A stretch of DNA of 64,000 nucleotides from Antrihabitans spumae (GTDB lineage Bacteria; Actinomycetota; Actinomycetes; Mycobacteriales; Mycobacteriaceae). Position numbers and translations under genes: made by a program. The notes under the pieces are model-generated. The model was not told the origin of the DNA, did no database searches, and saw only the letters and a program-made list of their open reading frames with translations. Within the stretch, counting starts at the first letter, position 1; each line of letters starts with the position of its first letter. The DNA is taken from contig NZ_JBIMSN010000098.1 of assembly GCF_043944905.1 (NCBI RefSeq), positions 1-64,000 on the forward strand, given 5' to 3'. Shown piece after piece: positions 15,855-23,693 of this stretch.

Positions 15855-17093
15855 GTGAACACCGACGGGCGGGACTCAACGGCGCAAGCCGGTGCAGTTT
15901 CGGTCCCTCGAGTCCAATTACCGGGCGTCGACGCGCTTCGTGCGATCGCCGTCGCTGCGGTCATCTATTCACACGTCTCCTACTACGTCATCGACGATCT
16001 CGGCACCGGCTGGTGGTTGATCGACGGTGTCTACGGGATCTTCATCGGCGGCTTCGGCCTCAATCAGCACCTGTCGTTCGTCGGTGTCGCCTTCTTCATG
16101 ATGCTCACCGGCCTGCTCATCACGGGCTCGGCGATGCGGCACAGTCCCGGACGGTTTCTGGCGCTGCGGATCGGTCGACTGCTGCCGCTGTTGTGGATTG
16201 CGGTCGCGGCCGCGATCGTCCTCGTGCGTCTCGACATCAACACGATGTTCAGCAGGCAGGACGGCATCTCCAACGTCGAAGCCGCGCTGAGTTTCGTCCT
16301 CGGTGGGTTCTTCCTCAAGCCCGAGGTCGTCGTGCTCGGGGTCACGTGGACCCTGGTCGTCCAGATCGTCTTCTACGTCTACTGCGTCGCTGCGCGCCGC
16401 TTGTTGCGGGCTGTGCCGATTGCTGCGTCCATGCTCGGTGCTGCGCTGTGTATCGCGTTGCTGGCCTACAACAAGATCGTCCCGGAAGCGTGGACGGTGC
16501 CGATGCTGTCGAAGGTCGCGGCGACGATGCCTGCCGTCTTCGTCGGCCAGATCATCTATCTGGCATGGACCCGCCAGGCGGGCTGGCTAGCCGTCGCGGC
16601 CGCGGGGCTCGCACAGGTCGCCGTCGTGCGGTTCGCAACCGACACCCATTCGTACTGGGGAGGCGACCACTACCTGTGGACGATGCTCGTCATCACGGGC
16701 TGTGTGCTGCTCGTGGCTCGGCGGGACACCCGTTTCTCGCGTTCGCCGATCGTGCACTGGCTGGGTACACGCAGCTATCCGATCTATCTCGTGCACACGC
16801 TCATCCTGTATCGCGTGTTCGATCACGTCGCCGTTCAATTCGGCCCGACCGCTGCGGTCGTCGTGTTCCTCATCATCACTGCGGCCGTTTCCGAAGCGCT
16901 CTACCGCTGGGTCGAGGTCCCGACCAACCGCTGGTTGACGGCAAAATTGCGCGAGCGTCGCCCCGAAAAGCCGGGCGTAGCATCGGATCATGTCGTGGTT
17001 TCAAGAATTGCTGGGCCGAGTGGGCGCGAAGTCGACGCTGGTGACGGCGGGGGAAGCGCTGCCGGGGCGCACCGAACCGATCCGGCCACCTGA
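15855..17093 (+). CDS. Acyltransferase 3 (OafA/YrhL-type) membrane protein
   Basis: A 412-residue integral membrane O-acyltransferase with about ten helices. The first domain begins with LPGVDALRAIAVAAVIYSH (R/K-x10-H type active site) and later shows YPIYLVHTLILY, both typical of PF01757. Such enzymes acylate sugars, lipids or antibiotics on the envelope. The last roughly 35 residues are Gly/Ala-rich and lie entirely within the start of msrA, with which the gene overlaps by 104 bp; this tail looks like read-through to the next stop. The gene is divergent from sodA across 189 bp. Confidence 0.85.
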   Translation: MNTDGRDSTAQAGAVSVPRVQLPGVDALRAIAVAAVIYSHVSYYVIDDLGTGWWLIDGVYGIFIGGFGLNQHLSFVGVAFFMMLTGLLITGSAMRHSPGRFLALRIGRLLPLLWIAVAAAIVLVRLDINTMFSRQDGISNVEAALSFVLGGFFLKPEVVVLGVTWTLVVQIVFYVYCVAARRLLRAVPIAASMLGAALCIALLAYNKIVPEAWTVPMLSKVAATMPAVFVGQIIYLAWTRQAGWLAVAAAGLAQVAVVRFATDTHSYWGGDHYLWTMLVITGCVLLVARRDTRFSRSPIVHWLGTRSYPIYLVHTLILYRVFDHVAVQFGPTAAVVVFLIITAAVSEALYRWVEVPTNRWLTAKLRERRPEKPGVASDHVVVSRIAGPSGREVDAGDGGGSAAGAHRTDPAT

Positions 17094-17658
17094 CACCCAT
17101 TTCGTCAACGGTCGATCGGTGCGCCCGCCGTTCGACGAGGGCTTGCAGACCGCGGTCGTTGCCATGGGGTGTTTCTGGGGAGCCGAGAAGGTCTTCTGGC
17201 AACTCGACGGTGTCAGCGCGACAGCGGTCGGCTACACGGGTGGTTTCACGCCGAATCCGTCCTACGAAGAGGTCTGCTCCGGACGGACCGGCCACACCGA
17301 AGCGGTCCTCGTCGTCTTCGATCCGAAGATCATCGGCTATACGTCCGTCCTACGGCACTTCTGGGAGAATCACGACCCCACCCAGGGCATGCGGCAGGGC
17401 AACGACCATGGCACGCAATATCGTTCGGCGATCTTCACGACGACCCCCGACCAGATCGACGTAGCCAGCGCCACCGCGAAGACGTATGGGGAGCGGCTCG
17501 GCGCGGCTGGCTACGGCGAGATCACCACAGAAATCGCACCGGCGTCGGAGTTCTACTACGCCGAGCGGTACCACCAGCAATACCTCGCGAAGAATCCCGG
17601 CGGGTACTGCCCTGTGCACGCCACGGGCGTCAGTTGCCCGGCCGGTTCCAACACTTAG
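16990..17658 (+). CDS. msrA: Peptide-methionine (S)-S-oxide reductase
   Basis: A 222-residue enzyme reducing methionine-S-sulfoxide in proteins. The catalytic Cys is Cys61 in MGCFWGAEKVFW; the C-terminus has YCPVHATGVSCP with the likely resolving cysteines. YTGG and HDPTQ blocks are present. The approximately 50-residue N-terminal arm (MSWFQELLGR...) resembles actinobacterial homologues, so I keep ATG 16990 despite the 104-bp overlap with the acyltransferase gene. The stop overlaps by 4 bp with the convergent gene at 17655. It fits the oxidative-stress theme with sodA. Confidence 0.95.
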   Translation: MSWFQELLGRVGAKSTLVTAGEALPGRTEPIRPPDTHFVNGRSVRPPFDEGLQTAVVAMGCFWGAEKVFWQLDGVSATAVGYTGGFTPNPSYEEVCSGRTGHTEAVLVVFDPKIIGYTSVLRHFWENHDPTQGMRQGNDHGTQYRSAIFTTTPDQIDVASATAKTYGERLGAAGYGEITTEIAPASEFYYAERYHQQYLAKNPGGYCPVHATGVSCPAGSNT

Positions 17659-18257
17659 AGCGGCGGCGCAACATCCGCGGAGTCGGATCTGGTCCGTGGG
17701 TCGTTCGCGTCGTGCGCTGCCCACCAGCGCCGACCGCCGTCGATGAACTCCTGCGTATCCACAGGGTTGCCGTCTCGGTCGGTGATCTGCAACGACGTGA
17801 ACCACACCCGCAGGTCGAGTTCGCGCGGCGCCATCCCCTCTTCCTGCGACAGCTCGAGCACGTGCGGTGCTGCGTCTTCGGCGAGAGCGGTGTCGAAGCT
17901 GAGCAGATCGCCCCACTGGGTCCAACTGCTCTCGGGCAGATCGATGAATTCCCAGCCATGTAGATGGCAGCCGCCGAAGCTGTGCAACGCCTCGGGAAGT
18001 TCGTCGAGCGTGAGCGGCAGGACGAGGGGTTCGGACTGATTCAGCGCCTGAGTTCGCAGCGACGCCGCGATCCGGCTGATCCCCGAACAGGTGACGACCA
18101 CTGTTCGGTCCTGTGGTGCCGGACCCGATTCGGGCAGCGTAAGTACGTCGAGAGTCACCCGGAACACGAGGTTCGTCCGGTCGACATCGATTTCGAGGCA
18201 GGTTGCTTCGGACAGGGCGGTGTTGAGGCCCTTGCGTTGCACATCGCTCAGATCCAC
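17655..18257 (-). CDS. Hypothetical protein
   Basis: A 200-residue acidic soluble protein I do not recognise. It starts MDLSDVQRKG from a GTG codon, has alternating strands such as LEIDVDRTNLVFRVTLDVL and VVVTCSGISRIAAS, and is Trp-rich in the middle (HLHGWEFIDLPESSWTQW). There is no signal peptide or membrane segment. The codon use and acidic composition are like those of neighbouring genes, so it is probably real. It is convergent with msrA, overlapping by 4 bp, and its 5-prime end opens onto the long non-coding region 18258-18734. Confidence 0.7.
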   Translation of the reverse strand: MDLSDVQRKGLNTALSEATCLEIDVDRTNLVFRVTLDVLTLPESGPAPQDRTVVVTCSGISRIAASLRTQALNQSEPLVLPLTLDELPEALHSFGGCHLHGWEFIDLPESSWTQWGDLLSFDTALAEDAAPHVLELSQEEGMAPRELDLRVWFTSLQITDRDGNPVDTQEFIDGGRRWWAAHDANDPRTRSDSADVAPPL

Positions 18258-18363
18258 TCGTTCAGGCTATCGGATTGTGTTCTCGAAGGAACCGATCGCC
18301 GCCTGCCGGCGTCAAAGCTGATGTAGGGAGAAGCCGAAAAATGCACGCTCTACGTCCAGTCGC

Positions 18364-18408
18364 TGCGCCGAGTCGGGTCCTTGGAGGGGGAGGACCCGCC
18401 TCGGCGCA
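18364..18408. repeat. Strong hairpin with 18-bp stem
   Basis: TGCGCCGAGTCGGGTCCT pairs with AGGACCCGCCTCGGCGCA with one mismatch around a nine-base purine-rich loop (pyrimidine-rich, CCCCCTCCA, on the other strand). It is not next to a stop codon and has no T-run, so it is more like part of a structured RNA or a protein-binding palindrome than a terminator. Confidence 0.75.
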
Positions 18409-18483
18409 TCGTCGTTTCGGCCTGCGGTCGCATTCGGGATTCGAGGTCGGTCGACTGAGTGTTTGCTGCGAGCAAGCACGAAC

Positions 18484-18545
18484 TGTGGATGTGGGTCCGC
18501 GCAGTTGTTCACTTCTGTGGATCAGCCTGTGGAAACTGTGGATAA
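18484..18545 (+). promoter_or_regulatory. Cluster of four DnaA-box-like sequences
   Basis: TGTGGATGT (18484), TGTGGATCA (18516), TGTGGAAAC (18528) and the perfect box TGTGGATAA (18537-18545) stand in the same orientation; the last two abut. A further TTATCCGTA lies at 18637 in the opposite sense. The spacing of 12 and 9 bp suggests cooperative binding. dnaA and dnaN are not nearby, so it is not the usual oriC location. Confidence 0.55.
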
Positions 18546-18558
18546 CCCACCTTCATGC

Positions 18559-18574
18559 GGTGACCCACATCACA
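18559..18574. promoter_or_regulatory. CRP/GlxR-like site
   Basis: GGTGACCCACATCACA matches the TGTGA-N6-TCACA operator of CRP/GlxR-type cAMP receptors with one mismatch in the first half. It lies just after the DnaA-box-like cluster. A membrane adenylate cyclase is encoded at 5144-6652, though nothing ties the two directly. Confidence 0.4.
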
Positions 18575-18654
18575 GAACGGAGCAGAATGTGGGGAACAAC
18601 GCCGAAAACAGACCGAACGTCCGAGTTCGCTGAAAGTTATCCGTATCAGAGATT

Positions 18655-18693
18655 AGGGACGGTTTGCCCGGTGGGGGCATTGCTACCGTCCCT
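18655..18693 (+). terminator. Terminator-like hairpin upstream of the rhodanese gene
   Basis: AGGGACGGT and ACCGTCCCT form a 9-bp stem around a 21-base loop, followed by TTT. It faces the plus strand 42 bp before the rhodanese start. It could end a small RNA transcribed across 18258-18655 or serve as an attenuator. Confidence 0.5.
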
Positions 18694-18734
18694 TTGCATA
18701 CCCGGGTCGGGCGAGGCGTGACAGTATCGATGGT

Positions 18735-19079
18735 GTGACATTCCCTCACGTCGACTCTGTTTCCGTTGCCGACCTGCCCGCGGATTTCTCGGACTCCGTT
18801 GTCCTGCTCGACGTCCGCGAGGCCGACGAATGGGAGCTCGGCCATGCCCCGTCAGCCGTGCACATTCCGATGGGCGACGTGCCTGCGCGGTTCGGCGAAA
18901 TAGATCCTGACGCGCAGCTTTATGTCATTTGCCGACAAGGCGGGCGCTCCGCACGGGTTGTCGAATATCTTCAACAGGTGGGATACGAATCGGTCAACGT
19001 GCGAGGCGGCATGGTCGCGTGGCAGAAGGCGGGTTTGCCGCTGGTGAGCGACGGCAGCGCCGAGGCGAAGATCTACTGA
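18735..19079 (+). CDS. Rhodanese-like domain protein
   Basis: A 114-residue single rhodanese domain. The fold is clear from VVLLDVREADEWELGHAPSAVHIPMGD and the active-site loop YVICRQGGRSARV, with catalytic Cys at about residue 65 in the CRQGGR loop. Such proteins carry persulfide sulfur for thiol metabolism. The start is GTG 18735. It lies 34 bp before the DUF4328 gene and probably heads an operon with it and glpQ. Confidence 0.92.
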   Translation: MTFPHVDSVSVADLPADFSDSVVLLDVREADEWELGHAPSAVHIPMGDVPARFGEIDPDAQLYVICRQGGRSARVVEYLQQVGYESVNVRGGMVAWQKAGLPLVSDGSAEAKIY

Positions 19080-19113
19080 TGATCCGAACCTGTCGAACGG
19101 ATGTCCGTCGCCG

Positions 19114-20145
19114 ATGAGTGCTCCGATTCCAGGCAAAGTCATCCAGGTCTGCGCCCGCTGCGGTACGCGGTGGCAGGTGCAGCAATCGCCTGCGCAGTGG
19201 TGTCCGAGGTGTCGGGGTGTCCTGTCGGCGCCGATGGCTGCGGCAAGTGCGCCCGCTCAGCAGCGCCGCGCCTATCGCTGGGTGGCGCGCCGCCCCGATG
19301 CTGGTCGCCCGTCGGCTCCTGCCGCGACTGCGGTCCCGCGGAACCGCGGACGCTACGGCTCGACCCCGCAGTGGGGCCTGGTGGACCCGCCGCCACCACC
19401 GCCGAAGACGGACGACGCCGATCTCGCCGGGCTCGGTCGGCAAGTGGTCAACATCTTCACGCTCACCGCGATCTTGTTCTTCCTCGCTGCCGTAGCCGAA
19501 GTCGGCCGCTACGCGATCCTGTTGCGTAACCGCACGCGTCTGATCGACCCGCTGCTGCTCGCGGCGTCCGACACGGCTGTGCTCGCGACGTCGATACTCG
19601 CGCTGCTGGTCACGACACTCGCGGTGTTCGCCGCGGCAGGGTGGCTGATCGGCGCCCGGCGGCGGGCCTTCGAGCGCGACGGTCGGCGTGATCCAAGACC
19701 CGTAGAACAGATCGTGATGGGCTGCATCATCCCCGGCGCGAATCTGATCTTCCCCGGCGTCTTCCTCACCGAAATCACCCGCGACGCACTGCCACGCACA
19801 CGACGGCTCGTTGTCGTCTGGTGGTGCGCATGGGTGTTCGGTGCGGTCGTCGCACTCGTTGCGCTCGTGTGGCGGTTCCGCACGACGCTGCAGGCGGAGG
19901 CAGATGGCGTGCTGCTCAACGCTTTCGCCGATCTGGTCGCTGCCGGCGTCGCGATCGTGACGATCCTGGTCATCCGCGAGTTGGACGATCAGGATGTCCT
20001 CGGACGGCGTCGCGCAGTCAAACGCTGGCTCGTTGCAACCGGGCCAGCCACCCACGTGATCGCCCCCGTTCGTCCAGCGGAACGCCCCGAACCAACTGCC
20101 GGTGCGGGGTCAGACGGTGCGCAGCAGGAGGTCATGGCGAAATGA
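19114..20145 (+). CDS. DUF4328 membrane protein with N-terminal zinc ribbon
   Basis: A 343-residue protein. The N-terminus holds a zinc ribbon (CARC at 13-16, CPRC at about 30-33), then a disordered Pro/Ala-rich stretch to about residue 105, then about six transmembrane helices of the DUF4328 domain with the motif MGCIIPGANLIFPGVFLTEI. The position next to glpQ matches the M. tuberculosis gene I recall as Rv3843c. Function is unknown. Its TGA overlaps the ATG of glpQ (ATGA), which implies coupled translation. Confidence 0.88.
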   Translation: MSAPIPGKVIQVCARCGTRWQVQQSPAQWCPRCRGVLSAPMAAASAPAQQRRAYRWVARRPDAGRPSAPAATAVPRNRGRYGSTPQWGLVDPPPPPPKTDDADLAGLGRQVVNIFTLTAILFFLAAVAEVGRYAILLRNRTRLIDPLLLAASDTAVLATSILALLVTTLAVFAAAGWLIGARRRAFERDGRRDPRPVEQIVMGCIIPGANLIFPGVFLTEITRDALPRTRRLVVVWWCAWVFGAVVALVALVWRFRTTLQAEADGVLLNAFADLVAAGVAIVTILVIRELDDQDVLGRRRAVKRWLVATGPATHVIAPVRPAERPEPTAGAGSDGAQQEVMAK

Positions 20146-20912
20146 GCCCGGACAATCGTGCGCCGTTTGTCGTCGCGCACCGCGGAGCGTCGGCCGCCAA
20201 GCAGGAGCACACACTCGCCGCATACGAACTTGCCCTGCAGGAAGGCGCAGACGGACTCGAGTGCGACGTTCGGCTGACTCGGGACGGCCATCTCGTGTGT
20301 GTGCACGACCGCACGGTCGACAGGACGTCGTCCGGCACCGGGCTGGTCAGTGAGATGACGCTGGAGGAACTGCAGGAACTCGATTTCGGCGGTGACGACG
20401 ACGCGGCCTCCGTGCTGACGCTCTCCGAATTGATCACGCTCGTCCTGGATTGGCGCAGCAGACCGATCAAGCTTTTCGTCGAGACCAAGCACCCCGTGCG
20501 ATACGGCGGTCTGGTCGAGAACAAGGTGCTCGCCGAGTTGCAGCGGTTCGGTATCGCGTCGCCGCCGTCGGCTGCCCATTCGCGAGCGGTTGTCATGTCT
20601 TTCGCCGCCACAGCGGTCTGGCGTATTCGGCGATCAGCGCCGCTGTTGCCGACCGTTCTACTCGGCGATTCTTCCGTCTACCTGGGTGGTGGCGCAGCGA
20701 CGACCGTCGGTGCCACCGCCGTCGGTCCGTCGGTGAAGACGCTGCGTGACCACCCCGACCTCGTCGATCGCGCCGCGGCAGCCGGCCGCGCGACCTACTG
20801 CTGGACCGTCGACGACGCCGACGACGTGAAACTGTGCCGCGAACTCGGCGTCAGCTGGATAGCGACAAACCATCCAGGACGAACCAAGGCGATGCTCGCC
20901 GAACTGGCCTGA
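20142..20912 (+). CDS. glpQ: Glycerophosphodiester phosphodiesterase
   Basis: A 256-residue TIM-barrel enzyme hydrolysing glycerophosphodiesters to glycerol 3-phosphate and an alcohol. Catalytic and metal residues are visible: HRG at 13-15, the E-x-D pair Glu40 and Asp42 in LECDVRLT, and His55 in VHDRT. There is no signal peptide, so it acts in the cytoplasm, perhaps on lipid head groups released during turnover. It overlaps the DUF4328 gene by 4 bp and corresponds in position to GlpQ1 (Rv3842c). The stop lies 12 bp from the convergent DUF5685 gene. Confidence 0.95.
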   Translation: MSPDNRAPFVVAHRGASAAKQEHTLAAYELALQEGADGLECDVRLTRDGHLVCVHDRTVDRTSSGTGLVSEMTLEELQELDFGGDDDAASVLTLSELITLVLDWRSRPIKLFVETKHPVRYGGLVENKVLAELQRFGIASPPSAAHSRAVVMSFAATAVWRIRRSAPLLPTVLLGDSSVYLGGGAATTVGATAVGPSVKTLRDHPDLVDRAAAAGRATYCWTVDDADDVKLCRELGVSWIATNHPGRTKAMLAELA

Positions 20913-20924
20913 CCCGCCCTCGAG

Positions 20925-22016
20925 TCAGCAGCAGTCGCAACAATCGCAGCAGTCGCTGCAGTCGGATCGCTTGTTGTTGTTATTGCCCCGGCACCAGCCG
21001 CGTTTGGGTCGGCGGTCCCATGGATCCTCGTACGGATCCTTGCAGCAGAGTTGGCCTGTGCAGCACAACCCGGTCCAGACGGCGCATCCCGACAGCGCGC
21101 CACGACGCGGCGGTGGCGGCGGCTGATAGGGCGGTTGGTAGGACGGACCGTAGGGGTCGTAGCTGCCGAAGATACGGTTGACCGACTCGGCTAATTCGTG
21201 GGCGAGGAGCTGATGCGCCAACCTCGAATCATGGCTGTAGTCAACATCTTTCAAGGCAAGTCGGATACCGGTGACGGCGTCGTCGCAGAGGTTTCGTGCT
21301 TGCGTGCGGTCGGTATCGGTGACGGCGAGTGGGTTGAAGGCACCTGTGGCGGTGTCTGTTTGGTGGTCTTCGACGGCGTCGAGGAGGTGGGCGAGGCGGC
21401 CGAAGAGTTTGCCTGCTTCTGCCAGTGGTGCGGCGTTGTGGGGTTTGTGGGCGAGGTGTGCGGTGTGGGCGAAGGCGGCGGCGGTGGCCGTTTCGGTGGG
21501 TTCGGTGAGGGTGAGCAGTGCGGTGCTGGGTCCTGCTGTGTGTTCGAGGGTGGTTTGGCGGTCGACGGCGTCGAGCAGGATGGTGGGCTCGAAGCCGAGG
21601 GTGGTGGTGGTTCCGGTGCCGGCGCGGTCCCAGGTGGTGGCGATGCGCCGGGCGGCTGCGGCGATCGGTTTTCGGGCCATGACGCCGTCTTTGTCGGCGA
21701 TGTGGTCGCGGACTTTGGCGGAGGCGAGGATGAGGGAGACGCCGGCGGCGAGGTGGGCGCCTTGTCCGGTGGCGATGGTGGCGGTGCGCATGCCGCGTAG
21801 TGGGCAGGGTCCCGCGGTACGGCGGTTGGCTGTGGTGTGGTCTGTTTGGGCTTCGGTGAGGACGGAGATGACGAGTCCGTCGTAGTTGGTTGCGATGCGG
21901 GCGAATTGGCCGTGGTCTTTGCGGAGGGCGAGGCAGAGTCCGCAGAGGTGGGCCAGCCATTGGGTTTGCATGTCGTCGCTGAGCCGGTGTCGACACGGCC
22001 GCACAATCCCGAACAT
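20925..22016 (-). CDS. DUF5685 protein with Cys-rich tail, copy 1
   Basis: A 363-residue protein of the actinobacterial DUF5685 family. The N-terminus has conserved cysteines (Cys8 in IVRPCRHRL, CGLC near 25-28, Cys in GPCPLRGM) that may bind metal. A helical middle follows, then a Pro/Tyr-rich spacer (about 293-310), then a tail with 13 cysteines ending in the run SDCSDCCDCCDCC. The function of the family is unknown. The first 683 bp are about 95% identical, without gaps, to the second copy at 26178-27350, while the tails differ. The start is ATG 22016 with AGGGGAG upstream. The gene is convergent with glpQ. Confidence 0.85.
   Translation of the reverse strand: MFGIVRPCRHRLSDDMQTQWLAHLCGLCLALRKDHGQFARIATNYDGLVISVLTEAQTDHTTANRRTAGPCPLRGMRTATIATGQGAHLAAGVSLILASAKVRDHIADKDGVMARKPIAAAARRIATTWDRAGTGTTTTLGFEPTILLDAVDRQTTLEHTAGPSTALLTLTEPTETATAAAFAHTAHLAHKPHNAAPLAEAGKLFGRLAHLLDAVEDHQTDTATGAFNPLAVTDTDRTQARNLCDDAVTGIRLALKDVDYSHDSRLAHQLLAHELAESVNRIFGSYDPYGPSYQPPYQPPPPPRRGALSGCAVWTGLCCTGQLCCKDPYEDPWDRRPKRGWCRGNNNNKRSDCSDCCDCCDCC
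21334..22016 (-). repeat. 683-bp direct repeat, left unit (DUF5685 copy 1)
   Basis: Aligns without any gap to 26668-27350, at a constant offset of 5334 bp, with about 30 differences by eye. It spans the 5-prime two thirds of the DUF5685 gene and stops where the two proteins diverge. It lies in the same orientation as its partner and brackets the kinase and FtsX genes. Confidence 0.9.
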
Positions 22017-22100
22017 TGCTCCCCTAACGAGTAGGCGCCGACCTGATGGGCTGGCTAGGAGAATAATTCAAACGACGTGATTGGGCGCGGCAAACGACCG

Positions 22101-23561
22101 TCAGTCCGTCCACTCCCACGAATCCATGATGGCTTCGTATTCGGCGACGCCGAGATTGAACGCCTCGGGAAGTCCGGTGTAGGTGACGATGTACTCGGTG
22201 CTCTTGTGCCGCACGTAAAGTTGGCGTCCCCGAACATCTTTCGGGACCTGCCCGTCTTTCGCGAAGAGGCTGTAGGTGAAGCGCCGTGCCGGCTCCCCGC
22301 CGACGGTGGTCGCCTCGACACCTCCGGAATCAAGGACGCCTTTGACGTCGTCCTGGATGCTCGTGGCATTGATGTCAGCGGACTCGTCGACAGTTTTGCC
22401 GCGACTCGACGACGGATTCTTGCTGACGAGAATGTTCGCCTGCCCGTCGGAGGTGAGGAGTTTGAGCAAATCCTCGGGATCCTCGGCACTCCAGCCGTCG
22501 GGCAGGCTCACGACGAAACTGCCGTCCGACGCTTCGGCAGTCGGTCCAGCGGCGGCTTGGCTGGTTGTTGTCGTGCCCCCGGATCCGCTGTCGTTCGACC
22601 CGACCTGCACGGCGACGACCACACCGACCGCGACGACGGCAGCAGCGGCAGCAGCTCCCAGCCCGATCAAGAGTCCTCGATTGAGACCGGATTTCCCCGC
22701 CGGTGCAGGGTTGACAGCCAACGCCCGGGCGGCGTCCTCAGCGAGTTCGTGGCAGCTGTTGTAGCGATTCTCCGGTGCCTTCGCGAGTGCCTTCGCAATC
22801 ACTCGGTCGATGGCCGGTGGCAACCCGGGGCGGACCTGCGACGGCTGCGGTGGCGGAGCGGTCAGATGGGCGTGCATCGTTGCCGCCATCGAGTTACGCG
22901 GGTACGGATAGCTTCCCGTCAGCATTTGGTACAGCGTGCAGCCGAGCGCATAGATGTCGACGCGATGATCGACATGGCTGCCTTCGAGTTGCTCGGGCGC
23001 GGCGTAGGCGATCGTCGCGAGGACGTCCCCCGGCATGGTCAGACCCTCGTTCGCGGACGCGATGGCCCGCGCGATCCCGAAGTCGGTGAGCAGCGCGGAC
23101 TCTCGGCTGTACCGATCGATCGGTGGTGTGACGAGGATGTTGGCGGGCTTCACGTCACGGTGCAGCAATCCGTGACTGTGCGCGTAGTCGAGCGCTTTCG
23201 CGGCGTCGTCGATGATGTCGACCGTGCGCTGCACGGTAAGTACGTTGGGTCCGGCCTCGATCAGTTCCGCGGCGTCGCGACCTTCGATGTACTGCATCGA
23301 GATCCACAGCTGATCGCCTTCGGCGCCACGGTCGTACACCGAGACGATGTTCGGATGCCGCATGGCGGCAGCGATATCCGCCTCACGCTCGAACCTCGCA
23401 CGAAATTCGGGGTTGCGAGCATTGCCGCCGCTGAGCAGTTTGACTGCGTCGTTTCGGGGCAGGCGGGGATGCGCGGCCAGGTACACCGAACCCATACCGC
23501 CCACACCGAGCAGCCGGATGATCCGGTATCCGGCAAAAACCGATCCCGGCGCCAGCGTCAC
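22101..23561 (-). CDS. Membrane Ser/Thr protein kinase (PknB type)
   Basis: A 486-residue Hanks-type kinase. The catalytic domain (about 1-265) has the glycine loop LGVGGMGSV, invariant Lys in AVKLL, catalytic HRDVKPANI, the DFG motif (LTDFGIARA) and APEQ. One transmembrane helix lies near 295-318, followed by an extracellular domain of about 165 residues (FVVSLPDGWSAEDPEDL...) of unknown ligand and without PASTA repeats. I start at GTG 23561 (MTLAPGSVF), since the upstream residues are not kinase-like. It is divergent from the FtsX-type permease and 84 bp downstream of nothing but DUF5685 copy 1 begins there on the same strand. Confidence 0.93.
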   Translation of the reverse strand: MTLAPGSVFAGYRIIRLLGVGGMGSVYLAAHPRLPRNDAVKLLSGGNARNPEFRARFEREADIAAAMRHPNIVSVYDRGAEGDQLWISMQYIEGRDAAELIEAGPNVLTVQRTVDIIDDAAKALDYAHSHGLLHRDVKPANILVTPPIDRYSRESALLTDFGIARAIASANEGLTMPGDVLATIAYAAPEQLEGSHVDHRVDIYALGCTLYQMLTGSYPYPRNSMAATMHAHLTAPPPQPSQVRPGLPPAIDRVIAKALAKAPENRYNSCHELAEDAARALAVNPAPAGKSGLNRGLLIGLGAAAAAAVVAVGVVVAVQVGSNDSGSGGTTTTSQAAAGPTAEASDGSFVVSLPDGWSAEDPEDLLKLLTSDGQANILVSKNPSSSRGKTVDESADINATSIQDDVKGVLDSGGVEATTVGGEPARRFTYSLFAKDGQVPKDVRGRQLYVRHKSTEYIVTYTGLPEAFNLGVAEYEAIMDSWEWTD

Positions 23562-23693
23562 CGCGCGAGAATAACACCGCCCCACTCGCGAATTCGGCTA
23601 CCTTGCGAGAGTTACTACTGACTGGGGTTCGTACATGCCACCCGTACCATCCATGCCACCGTTGCCGATCACGGCCGACGAGACGATCTGCCC

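Larger units (their letters stand above)
18258..18734. other. 477-bp non-coding region with DnaA-box-like repeats and hairpins
   Basis: The only gap over 300 bp. No convincing gene is seen: an open frame at 18275-18721 has atypical composition and crosses strong hairpins. It holds an 18-bp-stem hairpin (18364-18408), four TGTGGATnn-like repeats (18484-18545), a CRP-like site (18559-18574) and a terminator-like hairpin (18655-18693) facing the rhodanese gene. It could encode a small RNA on the plus strand or be a DnaA-titrating or regulatory site. Confidence 0.6.

Noticed and set aside
18484..18545. DnaA-box-like cluster as the chromosomal oriC
   Set aside because: dnaA, dnaN and recF are absent, the region is not AT-rich, and only about four boxes are present. 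A regulatory or titration site is more likely.
18275..18721. 148-codon frame in the long non-coding region
   Set aside because: Unusual Trp, Cys and Arg content, crosses two strong hairpins and the DnaA-box-like cluster, and has no ribosome site.
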